A DNA stretch of 64,000 nucleotides from Bifidobacterium breve (lineage in GTDB: Bacteria; Actinomycetota; Actinomycetes; Nanopelagicales; Nanopelagicaceae), in assembly GCA_945860275.1 (NCBI GenBank), contig CAMAPN010000004.1, positions 1 to 64,000 on the forward strand, written 5' to 3'. The notes beneath the pieces were generated by a model. That model saw nothing but the letters and a program-made list of their open reading frames with translations. It made no database searches and had not been told where the DNA came from. Shown here piece after piece: positions 52,552 to 61,027 of the stretch (position 1 is its first letter; each line of letters opens with the position of its first letter). The translations under genes were made by a program, and so were the position numbers.

Positions 52552-53271
52552 ATGGAAAGCATAGTAGGCAGTGGGGTCGGCGTACTCGATAAAGCCATTG
52601 CGATTCTCAATGCGCTAGAGGCCGGTCCACTCTCACTGGCCGAATTAGTCGCTGCAACAAAAATTGCGCGCCCAACATGTCATCGCCTTGCGGTCGCTTT
52701 AGAACATCACCGTTTCATTGCTCGCGACCTCCACGGTCGATTTACTATTGGCGCGCGCGAGGGTGAACTCGCTCAGAGCGCAGGTGAAGATCGGTTGCTG
52801 GTCATCGCCGCTCCTGCACTTACAGCGCTCCGCGATGCAACGGGAGAAAGCGCGCAAATTTATCGACGCCAAGGTGACTTGAGATTATGCGTTGCGGTAG
52901 CCGATCGACTATCTGGACTTCGCGATAGCGTTCCTGTTGGTTCTGCGCTCACCATGCAGGCTGGTTCAGCGGCACAAGTATTACTCGCATGGGAAGAGCC
53001 AGATCGAATTAATAAGATCGTGAAAAGCGCTCGGTTTGATGCAGCAACGCTCACAGCAGTTCGACGGCGTGGGTGGGCACAGAGCGTTGGTGAACGCGAA
53101 GCAGGAGTTGCCAGCGTCTCTGCTCCGATTCGTGGACCACATAATCGCGTGATTGCCGCGATAAGCCTGAGTGGTCCTATCGAAAGATTGGGTAGACAGC
53201 CTGGACGCACCCACGCTGCAGCGGTCATCGCTACTGCAGCTCGCATCTCTGAGTTCTTGAGTGGGAAATAG
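52552..53271 (+). CDS. IclR-family regulator, probable NdgR/LtbR-type leucine regulator
   Basis: The 239-residue protein has an N-terminal winged HTH (V-L-D-K-A-I-A-I-L-N-A-L near residue 11; T-K-I-A-R-P-T-C-H-R-L near 36) and a C-terminal IclR ligand domain with G-S-A-x-x-M-Q-A-G-S-A near 130 and S-V-G-E-R-E-A-G-V-A-S-V-S-A-P-I near 180. It is divergent from leuC. In Streptomyces and Corynebacterium the IclR regulator at this locus controls leucine and tryptophan genes. The effector is unknown. Confidence 0.9.
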   Translation: MESIVGSGVGVLDKAIAILNALEAGPLSLAELVAATKIARPTCHRLAVALEHHRFIARDLHGRFTIGAREGELAQSAGEDRLLVIAAPALTALRDATGESAQIYRRQGDLRLCVAVADRLSGLRDSVPVGSALTMQAGSAAQVLLAWEEPDRINKIVKSARFDAATLTAVRRRGWAQSVGEREAGVASVSAPIRGPHNRVIAAISLSGPIERLGRQPGRTHAAAVIATAARISEFLSGK

Positions 53272-53296
53272 CTATCGGTATTTGAGTACCGATAGC
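53271..53296 (+). terminator. Perfect 10-base hairpin after the IclR-type gene
   Basis: GCTATCGGTA (53271-53280) and TACCGATAGC (53287-53296) form a perfect 10-base stem with a 6-base loop, starting at the last base of the stop codon. The following stretch is T-rich but has no clean T-run. It separates the plus-strand regulator from the minus-strand tRNA genes and may terminate both. Confidence 0.55.
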
Positions 53297-53328
53297 GTTA
53301 CTTGATCTCTTCTTACATTTTCTAGGAG

Positions 53329-53401
53329 TAGCCCCGAAGGGATTCGAACCCTCGTAGCTGGCTTGAGAAGCCAGAGTCCTAGGCCGCTAGACGACGGGGC
53401 C
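53329..53401 (-). tRNA. tRNA-Glu (anticodon CTC)
   Basis: The 73-base sequence folds as a cloverleaf on the minus strand: acceptor GGCCCCG pairs with CGGGGCT (one G-U), discriminator A, anticodon stem CTGGC/GCCAG with loop TTCTCAA, and T-arm with GGTTCGAAT. The CCA end is not encoded. It lies 19 bases from tRNA-Gln and beside gltX. Confidence 0.93.
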
Positions 53402-53420
53402 AAGATATGAAATTTTTTCG

Positions 53421-53492
53421 CTGGGGTACCAGGATTCGAACCTAGACTAACGGAATCAGAATCCGCTGGGCTGCCAGTTACCCCATACCCCA
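53421..53492 (-). tRNA. tRNA-Gln (anticodon CTG)
   Basis: The 72-base minus-strand sequence has acceptor TGGGGTA paired with TACCCCA, discriminator G, an anticodon stem GCGGA/TCCGT around loop TTCTGAT, and a T-loop GGTTCGAATCC. This T-G-G-G-G-T-A start is typical of bacterial tRNA-Gln. No CCA is encoded. The gap to gltX (53493-53542) holds nothing I can identify. Confidence 0.93.
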
Positions 53493-53542
53493 CTACAGAG
53501 CGCCTAAGGATACCTGCTTCTCGCCCTCTAGATTAAATCGAT

Positions 53543-55000
53543 TTAAATCGCTGCAAGCCTGGCCAATACCCGCTCTCTACCAAGGATTTCCATCGATTCA
53601 AAGAGCGGCGGTGAGATATGGCTTCCTGTAATTGCAACGCGAATAGCGCTAAAGGCAAGTCGAGGCTTGAGCCCCATCTGCTCGATAAGCGCCGCACGTA
53701 GCGCACCATCGATTGCCTCATGGCTCCAGGTCGAAAGTGGTGTGAGCACCTCAATTGCTTTAGAGATGATCCCCTTCGCATCCCCATCGAGATACTTCGC
53801 TACAGAATCTGGATCTAAATCAACTTTCTCAGTGAAGAGGAACGCCAACATTCCTGGGATTTCGGAGAGCTTGATAAGTCGCTCTTGAATGATTGGCAGC
53901 GCTTGTCGGACCACACTCTCTTGCTCATTAGTTATCGGAGTTGCTACAACTTTCGCCTTCTGCAAGAAGGGCAGCGACCATTGATAGAAATCATCGAGGG
54001 TGAGCGCGCGAATCTTGTCGCCGTTGATATTCTCAAGCTTCTTCATATCAAATCGCGCTGGATTTGAGTTAACCCGCTCAATAGTGAAAAGTTCTGTCAA
54101 CTCTTTAAGCGTGAGGTTCTCTCGATCATCGCCTGGCGACCATCCAAGTAGCGCGAGATAGTTGCAAATCGCCTCTGGTAAGAATCCTTGCTCGCGATAC
54201 CACGCAATTGAGGTTTCACCATTGCGCTTTGAGAGCTTTGCATTATCCGTTCCCATGACAAATGGCAGATGCGCGAAGAGCGGGTAATCCTCTGCTTTTA
54301 CGCCCATCGCTTGATAGACGCGGATCTGACGTGGCGTCGAAGAGAGTAAATCTTCACCGCGCAAGACGTGCGTTACTTCCATCAATACATCATCAACGGC
54401 CACTGCAAGCGTGTAGAGCGGCGATCCATCTGCGCGCACGAGAACGAAATCTGGAACGAAGTTGTGATCGAAAGTACACTCCCCACGAATCACATCAGTG
54501 AAGGTGGTGCTTCCTTCGGGCATCCGCATTCGGATGACAGGTTCGCGCCCTTGTGCGCGATAGCGCGCTAGATCCTCATCGCTAATCGAACGACACTTGC
54601 CGTCATACCCGGGGGCCTGGCCTGATTCTTTTTGAGCCTCGCGCCGCGCTTCCAACTCATCAGGAGAGCAATAGCAATAGTAGGCATCGCCTTGTTTGAT
54701 AAATCGATCAGCCCATTCGCTGTAAATGTCCAGGCGCTGTGATTGCAAGTATGGCCCGTGCGGGCCACCTACCTCTGGCCCCTCGTCCCAACTGAGTCCA
54801 AGCCATTTCAAAGTGTCGATTGCCGCAGCGATGTATTCATCGGTCACTCGGCTGCGATCGGTATCTTCAATGCGAAAGAGAAAAATTCCGCCGGTATGGC
54901 GCGCATATGCCCAATCAAAAAGCGCAGTTCGAATATTGCCAACATGCAGATCACCAGTTGGAGAAGGTGCGAAGCGCACCTTTATCGGTCGATTACCCAT
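53543..55000 (-). CDS. gltX: Glutamyl-tRNA synthetase
   Basis: The 485-residue class I synthetase has the first signature P-S-P-T-G-D-L-H-V-G-N near residue 11-21 (HIGH-like H-V-G-N), R-I-E-D-T-D-x-x-R near 42, and the second signature K-L-S-K-R-N-G near 255 (KMSKS-like). The C-terminal half is all helical. It charges tRNA-Glu, and may mischarge tRNA-Gln for GatCAB; both tRNAs lie downstream. It overlaps the FAH-family gene by eight bases. Confidence 0.96.
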   Translation of the reverse strand: MGNRPIKVRFAPSPTGDLHVGNIRTALFDWAYARHTGGIFLFRIEDTDRSRVTDEYIAAAIDTLKWLGLSWDEGPEVGGPHGPYLQSQRLDIYSEWADRFIKQGDAYYCYCSPDELEARREAQKESGQAPGYDGKCRSISDEDLARYRAQGREPVIRMRMPEGSTTFTDVIRGECTFDHNFVPDFVLVRADGSPLYTLAVAVDDVLMEVTHVLRGEDLLSSTPRQIRVYQAMGVKAEDYPLFAHLPFVMGTDNAKLSKRNGETSIAWYREQGFLPEAICNYLALLGWSPGDDRENLTLKELTELFTIERVNSNPARFDMKKLENINGDKIRALTLDDFYQWSLPFLQKAKVVATPITNEQESVVRQALPIIQERLIKLSEIPGMLAFLFTEKVDLDPDSVAKYLDGDAKGIISKAIEVLTPLSTWSHEAIDGALRAALIEQMGLKPRLAFSAIRVAITGSHISPPLFESMEILGRERVLARLAAI

Positions 55001-55772
55001 GAGCTACCGCTCTATTCGCTAGCGTTCCGATACCTTCAATGGAGATAGCAACTGTGCTACCAACAGGAATGACCCCCACACCCGCTGGAGTGCCAGTAAG
55101 AATGACATCACCTGGAAGTAACGTGTAAACCTGAGAGACAAAGTTAATGATGGTAGGAATATCAAAGATCATCGATGAAGTTCGGTCGCTTTGTCGAAGC
55201 TCCCCGTCAACTAATGCCGAGATTGCTAAGTTGCTTGGGTCGATATCAGTTTCAATCCATGGTCCGAGCGGACAAAAAGTGTCGAAGCCTTTGGCTCGCG
55301 ACCACTGGCCATCGATCTTCTGTAGATCTCGCGCAGTTACATCGTTGGCAATGGTGTACCCGAAAACAACATCCTTGACGCGATCTTTCGGAACATCCTT
55401 GCAAATTTTTCCAATCACAACAGCGAGTTCAGCCTCGTGATCGACTTTTTTACTCATCGCAGGCCACACAATTGCATCATCGGGGCCGATCACCGAAGTA
55501 TTCGGTTTAATAAATAGCACTGGTTGCTCAGGAACTGCGCTATCCATCTCTTTCGCATGATCTGCATAGTTCTTTCCCACACACACCACTTTGCTTCTTG
55601 GGATGACAGGGGCCAACAGCTTCACTTTATTTAGCGCCACCTTCTCGCCAGTTTTGACAATTCCAGAGTAAAGCGGGTCACCGCTAAGAATTTCGATCTC
55701 ATCTCCGGCAACCACTCCAAAAAGTGGTGAGGCAGAGATTTCCTGAGGAGGGGTAAAACGCGCAATCCGCAT
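54993..55772 (-). CDS. Fumarylacetoacetate hydrolase-family protein
   Basis: The 259-residue protein has the FAH-fold blocks: V-C-V-G-K-N-Y-A-D-H-A-K-E near residue 64, the metal glutamates in D-H-E-A-E-L-A-V-V-I-G near 111, D-V-T-A-R-D-L-Q near 145 and G-T-P-A-G-V-G near 235. Family members hydrolyse C-C bonds in acylpyruvates or isomerise related diacids. In actinobacteria it commonly stands before gltX, suggesting a housekeeping repair or metabolite-clearing role. ATG 55772 has a TAGAAT box six bases upstream. Confidence 0.9.
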   Translation of the reverse strand: MRIARFTPPQEISASPLFGVVAGDEIEILSGDPLYSGIVKTGEKVALNKVKLLAPVIPRSKVVCVGKNYADHAKEMDSAVPEQPVLFIKPNTSVIGPDDAIVWPAMSKKVDHEAELAVVIGKICKDVPKDRVKDVVFGYTIANDVTARDLQKIDGQWSRAKGFDTFCPLGPWIETDIDPSNLAISALVDGELRQSDRTSSMIFDIPTIINFVSQVYTLLPGDVILTGTPAGVGVIPVGSTVAISIEGIGTLANRAVAHG

Positions 55773-55778
55773 TGGCCG

Positions 55779-55784
55779 ATTCTA
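55779..55784 (-). promoter_or_regulatory. Candidate -10 element for the FAH-family gene and gltX
   Basis: On the minus strand TAGAAT is followed by six bases and the ATG at 55772. It is the same hexamer and spacing as at the PASTA kinase gene and is close to consensus. Confidence 0.5.
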
Positions 55785-55788
55785 TCGG

Positions 55789-56115
55789 TTAAAGCCCGTG
55801 AGCAGACCCATCCGCAGTCACATGCCAGACCATCGAATTTTTCGAAATTTCCCGAACATTTTCGAGTGAGATGTCACTTGGGCGCTGCCCAACAATCACG
55901 GCCGCTTCGATAACTTCTGCACCGCTTGATACCGCCATTGCAAGAGCTACTTGCAATGCATCTAATTCCAGTGAGTCCAAAGCAATTACATTGCCAACAT
56001 GCGTTCGTCCGGTCCCATCGCGAAGAGCTGCGCTCTGTGTCACGTTGTTCCGTTGCATTGAAGCGCTCGCAAGGGTAAATAGCTTCTGGTCCTCACTGTT
56101 GCTCAGTGTGCTCAT
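55789..56115 (-). CDS. Degenerate cytidine-deaminase-like protein
   Basis: This roughly 108-residue protein has the fold pattern of cytidine deaminase: R-D-G-T-G-R-T-H-V-G-N-V near residue 32 and a helix L-D-A-L-Q-V-A-L-A-M-A-V-S-S-G near 52, but the zinc ligands are missing: the C-A-E of active enzymes reads D-A-L. In Mycobacterium a similar short protein (Rv2365c) follows corC. It is probably non-catalytic and perhaps structural or regulatory. I chose ATG 56115 (M-S-T-L-S-N-S-E-D), overlapping corC by 23 bases. An upstream Met would add a basic extension. Confidence 0.7.
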   Translation of the reverse strand: MSTLSNSEDQKLFTLASASMQRNNVTQSAALRDGTGRTHVGNVIALDSLELDALQVALAMAVSSGAEVIEAAVIVGQRPSDISLENVREISKNSMVWHVTADGSAHGL

Positions 56116-57391
56116 CGCTATCGCCCTCCTCGTTCTCAATCAAAACCGTTCCCACACGCTTCCTGCGACCAATTGGTCTTTCAGCGGTAAAGCGCCAGGT
56201 TCCAATTGTAATCTCGCTTCCTGGGATTGGTACCTGTCCGATATGTTTGCCAAGCAGGCCGCCAAGGGTATCTACCGACTCTTTATCATCATCAGCGAAG
56301 GTTATTCCTAGTTCACTCTCAAGATCTTCTAGATGAATTCGCGCTCGCGCTCGATACTTGTTCTTACTCAGTTGCTCCAGTTGCTCATCTTCATCATCAT
56401 CAAATTCATCGGAAATCTCTCCGACGATCTCCTCCAAAATGTCTTCAATGGTGACCAATCCTGCTGTTCCGCCATATTCATCAACCACTATTGCTAGGTG
56501 AATCTGCTCAGATTGCATCTCTTTAAGTAATTCGTCTGCCATTTTATTCTCCGGGACAAAGTTAGCCGGGCGCATTAATTCTTCTACCCGCTCGCTCTGC
56601 TCTGCCTCACGGTAATCATGGCTACGTTTGGCTAAATCCTTGATATACGCGATTCCGATGATGTCATCAAGGTTCTCCCCGATGACGGGAATTCGCGAGT
56701 AACCAGAGCGGAGCGCAAGAGAGAGAGCTTGTCTAAGCGTCTTGTCTCGCTCGATGTACACCATGTCTGTACGAGGCACCATAACCTCACGGACCAAGGT
56801 ATCCCCAAGTTCAAAGACCGAGTGAATCATTTCGTGTTCATCTTCTTCCACGAAACCTCGCTCGCGCGCTTGATCGACCAAATCCCGAAATTCCGCTTCC
56901 GTAGAGAACGGACCTTGCTTAAAACCTTTTCCTGGAGTGATTGCATTTCCAATCCCGATAAGAAGGCGAGTGACCGGAGAGAGCACTCGCGCGAGCACAA
57001 CTGCGATAACAGCACCGGGCAGCGCCCATTTCTCAGGATGTTGCTTTCCTAGGGTGCGTGGGCCCACACCAACAAGAACGTAAGAGGCGATGACCATGAT
57101 GAGAACGGTTAGCGCGAGAGCTTCTCGTTGATTTTGTAGTTGGTTAAGGGCAATTTGTGCCACTAGTGCGGCGGCGGCGAATTCAGCGATCTTACGGACG
57201 AGCAATACAACATTGAGAAAGCGAGATGGATCTTTAGAGAACTTCACTAGCGCACGAGAGCCGCGGCTCTTCGCCACGCTTTTATCCTCGATAAAGACTC
57301 GAGAGAGATTACTCAGAGCGCTCTCGGTGCCAGCCAAAAATCCAGCAAACACCAGAAGCGATAGGATGAGCAATAGTTCAGTAAAACTCAT
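56093..57391 (-). CDS. CNNM/CorC-type membrane protein with CBS domains
   Basis: The 432-residue protein has an N-terminal CNNM membrane domain of about four helices (F-A-G-F-L-A-G-T-E-S-A-L-S near residue 17-29), two CBS motifs (V-P-R-T-D-M near 205 and A-I-V-V-D-E-Y-G-G-T-A-G near 300), and a C-terminal CorC/HlyC domain with D-T-L-G-G-L near 385. It is likely a Mg2+ or Na+ transporter or sensor. ATG 57391 overlaps the ybeY stop by four bases. Confidence 0.9.
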   Translation of the reverse strand: MSFTELLLILSLLVFAGFLAGTESALSNLSRVFIEDKSVAKSRGSRALVKFSKDPSRFLNVVLLVRKIAEFAAAALVAQIALNQLQNQREALALTVLIMVIASYVLVGVGPRTLGKQHPEKWALPGAVIAVVLARVLSPVTRLLIGIGNAITPGKGFKQGPFSTEAEFRDLVDQARERGFVEEDEHEMIHSVFELGDTLVREVMVPRTDMVYIERDKTLRQALSLALRSGYSRIPVIGENLDDIIGIAYIKDLAKRSHDYREAEQSERVEELMRPANFVPENKMADELLKEMQSEQIHLAIVVDEYGGTAGLVTIEDILEEIVGEISDEFDDDEDEQLEQLSKNKYRARARIHLEDLESELGITFADDDKESVDTLGGLLGKHIGQVPIPGSEITIGTWRFTAERPIGRRKRVGTVLIENEEGDSDEHTEQQ

Positions 57392-57837
57392 CGCGTTCTC
57401 TTCCACTCTGAGATTATTTGCGTTTGCAAAGCAAACATCTCAATCTCTTCTGTTTTTTCTACATGGTCAAAACCCATCAGATGAAGGATTCCATGCACGA
57501 GAAGTATCTGCAGCTCATCAATCGTGCTGTGTGCGGCAACTTTAGCCTGACGCTGTGCTACCGCAGGACAGAGCACTACATCGCCCAGAGTCCCCTCTCC
57601 CTCTGCCAGTGGTTGACCCGGACGCAATTGATCAATCGGAAACGAAAGCACATCAGTGGGGCCCTCTTCGTCCATCCACTCCATGTGTAGCCGTTCCATC
57701 TCATCCTCGTTTACAGCAAGAATAGAAAGCTCCGCACGATCGTCGATTTTCATGAAAGTTAATGCATATGCAGCTAAAGAGAGTAGCTCGCTTTCGGGGC
57801 ACTCAAATTCAGTTTCATTCTCAAAAAGAATGGGCAC
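57388..57837 (-). CDS. ybeY: Endoribonuclease YbeY
   Basis: The 149-residue protein has the zinc motif H-G-I-L-H-L-M-G-F-D-H near residue 113-123 (HGxLHLxGxDH) and the front block D-V-L-S-F-P near 62. It matures the 3' end of 16S rRNA. It abuts phoH directly, in the usual phoH-ybeY-corC order. Confidence 0.95.
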   Translation of the reverse strand: MPILFENETEFECPESELLSLAAYALTFMKIDDRAELSILAVNEDEMERLHMEWMDEEGPTDVLSFPIDQLRPGQPLAEGEGTLGDVVLCPAVAQRQAKVAAHSTIDELQILLVHGILHLMGFDHVEKTEEIEMFALQTQIISEWKRTR

Positions 57838-58824
57838 TTATCGATCCTTGTGTAACGGGCGTGGGCGTGCAGAGCTATTCTGCTCATCAAATCGCTCATA
57901 GGCTTCAACAATGTCGGCGACAATTTTGTGGCGAACCACATCTTCTGAAGTAAGTTCTATGAACTCTAGATCGACCACTTTTCCTAGAATTTCTCGGACA
58001 ACTTTGAGCCCGGACTTGATGCCACTTGGTAAATCGACCTGCGTGATATCGCCAGTGATCACCATCTTGGAACCAAACCCCAAGCGAGTGAGGAACATTT
58101 TCATCTGCTCCGGCGAAGTGTTCTGTGCCTCATCGAGAATTATGAAAGCATCGTTGAGTGTTCGACCACGCATGTATGCCAGCGGCGCAATTTCAATAGT
58201 GCCATTGGCAACAAGTTTAGGAATCGAGTCTGGATCCATCATGTCATGCAATGCATCAAAAAGCGGACGTAGGTAGGGGTCAATTTTTTCGTGCAAAGTT
58301 CCAGGCAAGAATCCAAGTCGCTCCCCCGCTTCTACTGCTGGTCGGGTGAGGATGATTCGAGTGACTTGTTTGCTCTGCAACGCTTGGACGGCTTTCGCTA
58401 CAGCAAGATAGGTCTTTCCACTTCCAGCTGGTCCAATGCCAAACACAATGGTGTTCTTATCAATGGCATCAACATAATGTTTCTGGTTTAGTGTCTTCGG
58501 TCTAATTGTGCGTCCACGGGTGTTGAGAATATTCAAAGAGAGCACTTCACCAGGAAGCGAATTACCGCGGAGCATTTTTAGACTTTGCTCTAACCCTTGT
58601 GGCGTCACCTCTTGACCACGCTCTACCAAGAGCACCAGTTGTGCTAGCAACTTCTCGAAAGCATCTAGATCTTTTCGCTCGCCACGGGCTTGTACCTCAT
58701 TGCCGCGAACGGTGATTTCAAGGGCAGGGAACGCGCGTTCGATTGCACGAAGATTGATATCTGCTGGGCCAAAGAGGGCGACCGAAGAGAGCTCTTTGGG
58801 GAGCAAGCGGGTGGCTTTTTCCAT
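57838..58824 (-). CDS. phoH: PhoH-family ATPase
   Basis: The 328-residue protein has Walker A G-P-A-G-S-G-K-T-Y-L near residue 134, Walker B F-I-I-L-D-E-A-Q-N near 225, and R-P-A-V-E-A-G-E near 163. The N-terminal region lies before the PhoH ATPase fold. PhoH proteins act with YbeY in RNA metabolism and are induced by phosphate stress in some species. It lies ten bases after the HIT-family gene. Confidence 0.94.
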   Translation of the reverse strand: MEKATRLLPKELSSVALFGPADINLRAIERAFPALEITVRGNEVQARGERKDLDAFEKLLAQLVLLVERGQEVTPQGLEQSLKMLRGNSLPGEVLSLNILNTRGRTIRPKTLNQKHYVDAIDKNTIVFGIGPAGSGKTYLAVAKAVQALQSKQVTRIILTRPAVEAGERLGFLPGTLHEKIDPYLRPLFDALHDMMDPDSIPKLVANGTIEIAPLAYMRGRTLNDAFIILDEAQNTSPEQMKMFLTRLGFGSKMVITGDITQVDLPSGIKSGLKVVREILGKVVDLEFIELTSEDVVRHKIVADIVEAYERFDEQNSSARPRPLHKDR

Positions 58825-58834
58825 TGCTACCAGT

Positions 58835-59185
58835 CTAGCCTGGCGGCCAGCTCAACGGCCTGCCGGCGATTAGATGCAGGTGCGCATGAAAGACGCTCTG
58901 CCCAGCTTCTTCGCCAGTATTGAAAATCAATCGGTAATCCGAGAGTCCAGATTGCGTTATGAGGGTGTCTACGAGGGCGAAGATAGCCGTCATCGCCTCC
59001 GGTTCGCTTCGATGGAGCGCAATAGCGTTCGCTTCGTGTCGTCGGGGCAGGATCAAATAATGGGTGGGAGCAACGGGAGAGATATCAGCGATCGCAATTG
59101 CATCGGCATTGGATGCCAGATGTGGTGCAGGAATCTCACCCGAAACGATTTTGCAAAAAATGCACTCGGTTGCAGAAGTGCTCAT
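58835..59185 (-). CDS. HIT-family (HinT-like) hydrolase
   Basis: The 116-residue protein has the N-terminal C-I-F-C pair near residue 8, and the histidine triad H-A-H-L-H near 100, typical of HinT purine-nucleotide phosphoramidases. It sits between rsmE and phoH. The TAATGGTAATC leader before its ATG is short. Confidence 0.93.
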   Translation of the reverse strand: MSTSATECIFCKIVSGEIPAPHLASNADAIAIADISPVAPTHYLILPRRHEANAIALHRSEPEAMTAIFALVDTLITQSGLSDYRLIFNTGEEAGQSVFHAHLHLIAGRPLSWPPG

Positions 59186-59207
59186 GGTGTTTGCTCGCTC
59201 TCGCCGA

Positions 59208-59921
59208 TTACCAATTGCCAGTTAACGCATTAATTGCAGCGATAGCAAGCGCGCCTGCAAGGTCGGCCCGAATCACCGGGTCACCTAAAGACACTGCTTG
59301 TGCGCCGGCAGTTGTTAGCGCTGTAAGCTCATCATCAGTTAATCCCCCTTCGGGGCCAACTATGACAAGTACCTCTCGGCACTTTTCTAATCCAGTAATT
59401 GTCGTCAACTTACTCGAGGCGCCCTCGTGTAGCGCAATCACTTTGTCATATCGATTGAAGCTTTTACTGAGCTCATGTAACTCTACCTTTGGGAGAAGAA
59501 TCGGAATTCTTGACCGACGTGACTGCTTGGCAGCGGCGCGAATGGCTTCTTGCCATTTCTCACTCTTATCGGCAGCGCCAATCGATCGAAATGCGCGCCA
59601 AGGGATGATTGAATCCACTCCCGATTGCACCAGTTGATCTAAAGCAGCCTTCTGGTTATCACCCTTTAGTAATGCTTGCGCAGTAGTGATGGATGTGGCG
59701 TTCGCACGATCAATTCCGCGGTTACTTACTGAAATGGTTAGCGAATCTTTTGCTACCGAATTGATCTCCCCTTCAACCCAATTGCCAAGACCGTCCGCTA
59801 AACGAATGATCTCTCCAGTGCGCACACGTAGTACTGAAATGGCATGGCGAGCTTCAGTACCGTCAACTGTGATGTCATCTTTTTTTATCTCATGTGGAGC
59901 AATAAAAAAGAGGGTGTACAC
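59208..59921 (-). CDS. rsmE: 16S rRNA (uracil1498-N3)-methyltransferase
   Basis: The 237-residue protein has a PUA-like front (H-A-I-S-V-L-R-V-R-x-G near residue 26) and the SPOUT knot V-I-V-G-P-E-G-G-L-T near 180-190 and A-Q-A-V-S-L-G-D-P-V-I-R near 200. It methylates U1498 of 16S rRNA. It follows dnaJ after two bases. Confidence 0.95.
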   Translation of the reverse strand: MYTLFFIAPHEIKKDDITVDGTEARHAISVLRVRTGEIIRLADGLGNWVEGEINSVAKDSLTISVSNRGIDRANATSITTAQALLKGDNQKAALDQLVQSGVDSIIPWRAFRSIGAADKSEKWQEAIRAAAKQSRRSRIPILLPKVELHELSKSFNRYDKVIALHEGASSKLTTITGLEKCREVLVIVGPEGGLTDDELTALTTAGAQAVSLGDPVIRADLAGALAIAAINALTGNW

Positions 59922-59923
59922 CG

Positions 59924-61027
59924 TCAGCGACCTAGCGCATCTTTGAGTCGTGAGAAAAACCCGGTCTCGCCACCTTGCGTGTTACTCACCGAAACGCGCT
60001 CTTTATCTCCACGCATCTGTGCAAAAGAGCGAAGCAGCTGCGCTTCTGGATCTGAGAGCTTGGTCGGAATCACTACTTCCACGTGCACAAAGAGATCTCC
60101 GCGCCCTGCTCCGCGAAGCCTGGTCACGCCTTTTCCTCGGACTGGAATAGTGGTGCCACTTTGAGTTCCTTGCGGGATCGGCACTTGGAGTAACCCATCA
60201 AGGCTCTCGATTTCAACGGTAGTCCCCAGCGCTGCATCAACCATGGAAATAGCTAGCGGTGAATGAAGATCATCACCATCGCGAACAAGGGTTTCATGGC
60301 TAGCCACGTGAACTTCAACATACAGATCGCCACTTGGCCCACCACCGGGACCTACCTCTCCTTTGCCAGAGAGTTGAATCCGATTTCCATCATCGATTCC
60401 TGCTGGAATATTTATCTCTAAGGTCGAACGAGAACGTACTCGCCCATCGCCCGCACATTCACCACATGGCTCTTTTATTGTCGTACCAAATCCTTGGCAA
60501 TTCGCACATGGACGTGAGGTCATCATTTGGCCAAGAATCGAACGGGTTACCTGTTGCACTTCGCCTCGTCCACGACAGAGTTCACATGTTGTTGGCAAAC
60601 TCCCTGGCGCACAACCAGTTCCGGTGCACACTTCGCAAGTCACGGCAGTCTCTACTGTTAATTCGCGCTCACTTCCAAAAGCTGCCTCTTCAAGAGTGAG
60701 ATCAATTCGAATCAAGGCATCTTGTCCACGACGCACGCGTGCTCGTGGCCCGCGTGATCCACCACCACCGAAGAAGGCATCCATGATGTCGCCAAAACCA
60801 AAGCCGCTGGCAAACCCGCCGTCGCCACCCATGTCATAACTTCGACGTTTATCTGGATCGCTCAAAATCTCATAGGCGTGTGTCACCTCTTTGAATCGCT
60901 CTTGTGATTTCGGGTCGGGGTTAACGTCAGGATGAAGCTCGCGCGCTAATTTTCGATATGCCCGTTTAATTTCATCTGCAGATGCCTCGCGAGCTAACCC
61001 CAGCGCTGAGTAATGATCTTGAGCCAT
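59924..61027 (-). CDS. dnaJ: Chaperone DnaJ (DnaJ2-type, with HrcA)
   Basis: The 367-residue protein has a J-domain with H-P-D near residue 34, a Gly/Phe region, four zinc-finger repeats (C-E-V-C, C-E-L-C, C-A-N-C, C-G-E-C, each followed by x-G-x-G) between about 130 and 200, and the C-terminal substrate domain. It supplies clients to DnaK. It overlaps hrcA by one base; in actinobacteria the hrcA-dnaJ pair is the second dnaJ locus, and no dnaK lies here. Confidence 0.96.
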   Translation of the reverse strand: MAQDHYSALGLAREASADEIKRAYRKLARELHPDVNPDPKSQERFKEVTHAYEILSDPDKRRSYDMGGDGGFASGFGFGDIMDAFFGGGGSRGPRARVRRGQDALIRIDLTLEEAAFGSERELTVETAVTCEVCTGTGCAPGSLPTTCELCRGRGEVQQVTRSILGQMMTSRPCANCQGFGTTIKEPCGECAGDGRVRSRSTLEINIPAGIDDGNRIQLSGKGEVGPGGGPSGDLYVEVHVASHETLVRDGDDLHSPLAISMVDAALGTTVEIESLDGLLQVPIPQGTQSGTTIPVRGKGVTRLRGAGRGDLFVHVEVVIPTKLSDPEAQLLRSFAQMRGDKERVSVSNTQGGETGFFSRLKDALGR

